Positions 60,745 to 64,000 of a stretch of 64,000 nucleotides of DNA are shown piece after piece (position 1 is the first letter of the stretch; the number at the start of each line of letters is the position of its first letter). This stretch comes from Streptococcus mitis (lineage in GTDB: Bacteria > Bacillota > Bacilli > Lactobacillales > Streptococcaceae). The translations under genes were made by a program, and so were the position numbers. The stretch covers positions 1-64,000 of the forward strand of contig MKYF01000018.1 in the NCBI GenBank assembly GCA_001914195.1, read 5' to 3'. The notes beneath the pieces are model-generated. The model saw only the letters and a list, made by a program, of their open reading frames with translations, made no database searches and had not been told where the DNA came from.

Positions 60745-61320
60745 ATGAATGCTGAACAAGCTCTTGAATGGATGAAGCTTTTTAATGAAAAGATTCAAGA
60801 ACAGAAAGATTATCTTAGTGAGCTAGACACTCCTATAGGTGATGGAGACCACGGTGGAAATATGGCGCGTGGAATGGCTGCAGTTATGGAAAACTTAGAA
60901 GGCAAGAAATTTGAGACAAGTAGTGATGTTTTTAAACTTGTTTCAATGCAATTACTGAGTAAGGTAGGTGGTGCTTCTGGTCCCTTGTATGGCTCTGCTT
61001 TTATGGGAATGTCTAAGGCTGATTCTAATTCGAAAATAGAGGAAATCTTACAAAGTGGTTTGGATATGATTGTCAAACGTGGGAAAGCAGAAGTTGGAGA
61101 AAAGACAATGGTTGATGTTTGGACTCCTGTTATTGTTGCCTTGTCTGCTGGCCAATTGACTCAAGAGGTTATTGATAAGGTAGTGAATGCTACCAAAGAT
61201 TTACTTGCAACTAAAGGAAGAGCATCTTATGTAGGAGAACGTTCTCTTGAACATATTGACCCTGGTTCATTCTCATCAGGATTACTCTTTACTGCTCTTT
61301 TAGAAACTGGGGTGGTTTAA
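60745..61320 (+). CDS. dhaL: Dihydroxyacetone kinase subunit L
   Basis: ADP-binding subunit, 191 aa. Three metal-binding Asp lie in DTPIGDGDHGGNM; GGASGPLYGSAF and KGRASYVGERSLEHIDPGS complete the nucleotide pocket. It is rephosphorylated by DhaM. AAGGAGG precedes the ATG; its stop overlaps the dhaM start by one base (TAATG). Confidence 0.95.
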   Translation: MNAEQALEWMKLFNEKIQEQKDYLSELDTPIGDGDHGGNMARGMAAVMENLEGKKFETSSDVFKLVSMQLLSKVGGASGPLYGSAFMGMSKADSNSKIEEILQSGLDMIVKRGKAEVGEKTMVDVWTPVIVALSAGQLTQEVIDKVVNATKDLLATKGRASYVGERSLEHIDPGSFSSGLLFTALLETGVV

Positions 61321-61694
61321 TGGGAAGTATTGGTCTTGTTATCGTTTCACATTCCAAACACATTGCACAAGGTCTTGTTGAACTGATTAGTGAAGTAGCT
61401 AAAGATGTCCCGATTACTTATGTAGGAGGAACCGAAGATGGAGGAATTGGAACAAGTTTTGATCAAGTAGATAGGGTTGTTTCCGAAAATCCAGCAGATA
61501 CTTTATTAGCCTTTTTTGACCTAGGTTCTGCTAAAATGAACTTAGAAATGGTGGCTGATTTCAGTGATAAAAGTATCATCATCAACAGGGTTCCAATTGT
61601 AGAAGGTGCCTATACTGCAGCTGCTCTTCTTCAGGCTGGTGCAGAACTGTCAGTTATTCAAACACAGTTGTTGGAGCTTGAAATCAATAAATAA
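61320..61694 (+). CDS. dhaM: PTS-dependent dihydroxyacetone kinase phosphotransferase DhaM
   Basis: Single-domain EIIA(man)-fold protein of 124 aa with phospho-His11 in VIVSHSKHIAQG. It carries phosphate from HPr to the nucleotide on DhaL, so the kinase depends on PEP. It lacks the HPr and EI-like domains found in E. coli DhaM, matching the Lactococcus type. Last gene of the operon. Confidence 0.93.
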   Translation: MGSIGLVIVSHSKHIAQGLVELISEVAKDVPITYVGGTEDGGIGTSFDQVDRVVSENPADTLLAFFDLGSAKMNLEMVADFSDKSIIINRVPIVEGAYTAAALLQAGAELSVIQTQLLELEINK

Positions 61695-61776
61695 GGAATT
61701 TTACTATAACTCTTTTTATAGGTGGGCTATTGATTATCTCAACTATCAAATTTTAAGTAAATAATTTCAAAATCAG

Positions 61777-61805
61777 AAAGGGATTGCTTTATGCAGTTCC
61801 TTTTT
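61777..61805 (+). terminator. Terminator of dhaKLM
   Basis: AAAGGGATTGC and GCAGTTCCTTT form an 11-bp stem with two G-T pairs around TTTAT; TTT follows. Confidence 0.7.
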
Positions 61806-61845
61806 AATGTAAAAGGAGTGGAATCATAGCGTTTCTAAATTGTTA

Positions 61846-61950
61846 ATACTCTTCGAAAATCAAATTCAAACAACGTCAACGTCGCCTTGCCGTACTCAAG
61901 TACAGCCTGCGGCTAGTTTCCTAGTTTGCTCTTTGATTTTCATTGAGTAT
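61846..61950. repeat. Mitis-group intergenic repeat, copy C
   Basis: A 105-bp unit almost identical to copy B at 57902 (ATACTCTTCGAAAATCA to TCATTGAGTAT). Copies B and C flank the dha region in the same orientation. Confidence 0.88.
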
Positions 61951-62208
61951 AATAATTCAAAACTGATTGTGATGGGACTATTCTAGCTTTAGAATTCTTT
62001 AAAAATTAAAATTTAAGGCAATCAATTACTTAGAATAGTACGAAAACATTTAGTTTATAGGAATTCTAGGTCTAGAATTACATATATATTTATGAAGTTA
62101 GGGTGTTCGATAGTTAGGATTGTTCTATTCTGAAAGATTTGAGCTGTCAATTGTATAGGATAGTGTTTTACCAATGAATTTTGAAAATTAGAGAGGATAA
62201 AAAGAATC

Positions 62209-62260
62209 TTGACATTATTAGTTTCTTGCATTATAATGAGATTACGTACCGTTAGTATGT
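62209..62260 (+). promoter_or_regulatory. Consensus promoter and operator of the TetR gene
   Basis: TTGACA (62209-62214), 17-bp spacer, TATAAT (62232-62237): an exact consensus promoter. ACGTAC-N5-GTATGT (62244-62260) covers the start of transcription. The same palindrome occurs twice before the next gene. Confidence 0.85.
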
Positions 62261-62275
62261 TAGAAAGGAGTTATA

Positions 62276-62911
62276 ATGGCAAGGAGTAGAAACTCACATG
62301 AAACTAGAAAAAAAATTTTAGAAGTTTCGAAAGATTTATTTTTAGAAAAAGGATTTGATAATACCTCAATACAAGATATAATCGATGGGTTAGGTGGGTT
62401 GACGAAAGGTGTTATTTATCATCATTTCGAGTCTAAAGATGAAATATTGCAATCAATCATTAGCGAAAATAATCATGAAATTTTAAATTACAATTGGAGA
62501 GGAGATACTGCATTAGAAAAAATACAAAATTCTTTGATGGATGCGTTCTCTAATTTAGAACAACAAAGATTAGTATACTCTGTCTCAATTATGCTAAGAA
62601 GTCCACGTTTGTTAGGAGAGCAGTATTTAAGTTTATTTTCTGATTTTTTACCAGGGATTAGAGAAAAAATTTTCGAAGGTGTTAAAGATAAATCAATTAA
62701 AACAGAATATCCTGAAGAGCTAGCTGATTTGATTGTTTTAACTTTGAATATTTGGATTGGATTCCAAATTTCTATTTATTCAGTAGAAGAATTAAAGAGT
62801 AAAATGAAGTTCATTAAACTAACTTTTGAAGGTTTGGGAGTGCAGTTGATTACTGATGAAATGATGGAAGTAATTTTCCAATTATTTGATCACTTAAAAG
62901 GTGTCAAATAA
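62276..62911 (+). CDS. TetR/AcrR-family repressor
   Basis: A 211-aa regulator with an HTH at about 10-56 (ILEVSKDLFLEKGFDNTS, GGLTKGVIYHHFESKDEIL) and a helical ligand domain. GAAAGGAG precedes the ATG. It probably represses itself and the ABC-2 export genes downstream, which carry the same operator. Ligand unknown. Codon use is A/T-rich compared with the housekeeping genes, like the genes following it. Confidence 0.85.
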   Translation: MARSRNSHETRKKILEVSKDLFLEKGFDNTSIQDIIDGLGGLTKGVIYHHFESKDEILQSIISENNHEILNYNWRGDTALEKIQNSLMDAFSNLEQQRLVYSVSIMLRSPRLLGEQYLSLFSDFLPGIREKIFEGVKDKSIKTEYPEELADLIVLTLNIWIGFQISIYSVEELKSKMKFIKLTFEGLGVQLITDEMMEVIFQLFDHLKGVK

Positions 62912-62974
62912 ATTTTAAGTATTGATATTTTAAAAAATACCATACTCTAGATATGGTATTAAAAATTCTATTAT

Positions 62975-63025
62975 ACATACCTTTAGTATGTTTGTTTTTT
63001 GAATTTTAACATACCATAAGTATGT
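62975..63025 (+). promoter_or_regulatory. Two TetR operators before the permease gene
   Basis: ACATAC-CTTTA-GTATGT (62975-62991) and ACATAC-CATAA-GTATGT (63009-63025), 34 bp apart, are perfect 6+5+6 palindromes. A possible -35 TTGAAT (62999) lies between them and the likely -10 overlaps the second. Confidence 0.8.
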
Positions 63026-63081
63026 AAGGTTCTTTTTGAATAGTGTAATTAACATTAACAAAATTTTTGGAGGATAAATCT

Positions 63082-63822
63082 ATGTTGTCGCTTATTAAAA
63101 TTGAATTAAATAAAGTTTCAAAATCAAAATTATTTTTTGCTTGGTTGGGTACTATATTGATAATATTAGGTATTACAGGAATCATAATCATGGGGTTAGG
63201 TACTGATAATAAACTAGGAGAGTTTGTTGGACAGAGTGCCAATAATATTAAAATTACTGATAAATGGGGAAGTTGGGCAATTGCAACATCATTGTTTGCA
63301 TCTTTATTTACCAAAGCAGCATTTTTGATTTTTGAAGCTTATTTATTGTCTACGATTATTATTGATGAATTTAAACGAAGAACAATTTTTCAGCTGTTTT
63401 CCTACCCTGTTTCTAAAATAAAGTTACTATGGGGAAAAGTGCTTACAGTAATTCTGATATCATTTATTGCTCATTTTACTGCACATTTAGTTATTCAATT
63501 ATTAATTAAATTAGTAGCAGTTTTAACTGAATCAAATTATATCCCAGTAGCTAATCAAATGATTAACTTAGCTGGAATTACGGTTGGAACAGTATTAATC
63601 GGAATACTACCTTTTGTTTTAGGTATGATTAGGCATTCAATAGCTATAACAATGCTTACAGGACTTGGTTTAGCAGCATTACTTTCAAATGTAAGTCCAG
63701 GAAGTTTATCTAATAATATTGCTGATAACTTATTCTTTTTGATATTTGCAAGTTTCATAAGTTTAATGATTACTTCATTTTCAATTTATACTATTTCAAG
63801 ACAAGATATTAATATCAAGTAG
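63082..63822 (+). CDS. ABC-2 type transporter permease
   Basis: A 246-aa inner-membrane protein (MLSLIKIELNKVSKSKLFF) with about six hydrophobic segments (about 17-40, 73-95, 105-130, 145-175, 180-200, 215-238), of the ABC-2 permease type used for export of lipids, peptides or antibiotics. GGAGG 8 bp before the ATG at 63082 fixes the start; an upstream TTG is part of that site. An ATPase gene seems to start at 63957. Substrate unknown. Confidence 0.8.
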   Translation: MLSLIKIELNKVSKSKLFFAWLGTILIILGITGIIIMGLGTDNKLGEFVGQSANNIKITDKWGSWAIATSLFASLFTKAAFLIFEAYLLSTIIIDEFKRRTIFQLFSYPVSKIKLLWGKVLTVILISFIAHFTAHLVIQLLIKLVAVLTESNYIPVANQMINLAGITVGTVLIGILPFVLGMIRHSIAITMLTGLGLAALLSNVSPGSLSNNIADNLFFLIFASFISLMITSFSIYTISRQDINIK

Positions 63823-63956
63823 TATAGCTGAATTTAATGGAAGTAAAATGATAATTCTTTAATGATTACTTTAAAAGAAGAGCTGGATAAATTGGTATTT
63901 ATGCTCCTGAAGAAAAATCCTTGCATTTAAAGCTAGATATAGAAAGAGAGATAGAA

Positions 63957-64000
63957 ATGAGAAATATTGTTGAAATAAAAGAAGTTTTTAAAACAATTGA
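63957..64000 (+). CDS. Start of a probable ABC transporter ATPase (cut by window end)
   Basis: Only 14 codons are visible (MRNIVEIKEVFKTI), typical of ABC ATP-binding subunits (xxIEIKxVxKxx), 134 bp after the permease stop. The frame is also open upstream from 63891 and could encode an additional segment. The identification rests on the first residues and context only. Confidence 0.45.
   Translation, partial: MRNIVEIKEVFKTI

Larger units (their letters stand above)
61695..62208. other. Intergenic region with terminator and repeats, no gene
   Basis: A terminator (61777-61805) follows dhaM, then repeat copy C (61846-61950). A short TAGAATAGTACG-like fragment near 62031 recalls the RUP-like element. 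I find no reading frame that looks like a gene. Confidence 0.6.

Noticed and set aside
1..64000. CRISPR array, rRNA operon, complete IS element or prophage
   Set aside because: No regularly spaced repeats, no rRNA, and no intact transposase were seen. Only an integrase stub and MITE-type repeats are present.

Overview
The window looks like a chromosomal segment of a low-GC viridans Streptococcus of the mitis group (S. mitis / S. oralis / S. infantis type). The reasons are near-identity (from memory) of GyrA, SrtA, XseA, LepA, PtsI and LacG to pneumococcal proteins, extended TGnTATAAT promoters, CcpA-type cre sites, and three copies of a ~105-bp intergenic repeat typical of this group. It does not look like S. 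pneumoniae itself: pneumococcal neighbour blocks are joined differently, and a dha operon with dhaQ/dhaS and a galactitol-type PTS are present.

Layout. 1-4030: tRNA-Ser(GGA) and the fructose operon fruR-fruK-fruA. 4064-6367: ftsK/spoIIIE on an apparently leaderless transcript. 6368-10440: hairpin and repeat debris, an ArgR-type regulator, a decayed second copy of the pepX 3' end, and pepX. 10469-16282: dnaE, pfkA, pyk. 16285-16610: a junction with an integrase remnant and a RUP-like repeat. 16621-26410: ldh (minus), then gyrA-srtA, a formate/nitrite-type channel, an O-acetylhomoserine sulfhydrylase, a DUF2130 protein, truB and udk. 26512-32550: one tightly overlapped operon, xseA-xseB-ispA-tlyA-ahrC-recN-phosphoesterase. 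32629-34452: lepA with its own promoter. 34640-50524: a large galactose/lactose region. 50608-54471: nrdH-nrdE-nrdF with NrdR-type boxes. 54541-56671: ptsH-ptsI. 56768-57859: two small genes. 58064-61805: the dihydroxyacetone region dhaQ-dhaS / dhaK-dhaL-dhaM. 62209-64000: a TetR-regulated ABC-2 export locus running off the window end.

How the genes fit together. Sugar uptake and its wiring dominate. The general PTS proteins HPr and EI are encoded beside the sugar-specific systems they phosphorylate: fructose FruA, galactitol-type GatABC, lactose LacFE, and DhaM as phosphoryl donor to DhaL. GatABC and LacFE plus LacG would feed galactose-6-P to LacAB, LacC and LacD (tagatose-6-P pathway); FruA plus FruK produce fructose-1,6-bisphosphate. 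PfkA, Pyk and Ldh complete homolactic glycolysis. Candidate cre sites stand before fruR, gatA, lacT and ldh, and a shared TGTTTGT/GCAACAAAT motif before gatA and lacA suggests common LacR control.

The most unusual structures are: (i) a cassette (second lacA/lacB pair, Rrf2 regulator, EamA transporter, truncated methyltransferase) that splits lacD from lacT and is bracketed by 188-bp direct copies of the lacD 3' end; (ii) a decayed tandem copy of the pepX 3' end; (iii) three near-identical ACATAC-N5-GTATGT operators around the terminal TetR gene; (iv) a near-ideal DhaS-type operator before dhaK; (v) five consecutive hairpins between lacE and lacG; (vi) the pyk/ldh junction with its integrase stub.
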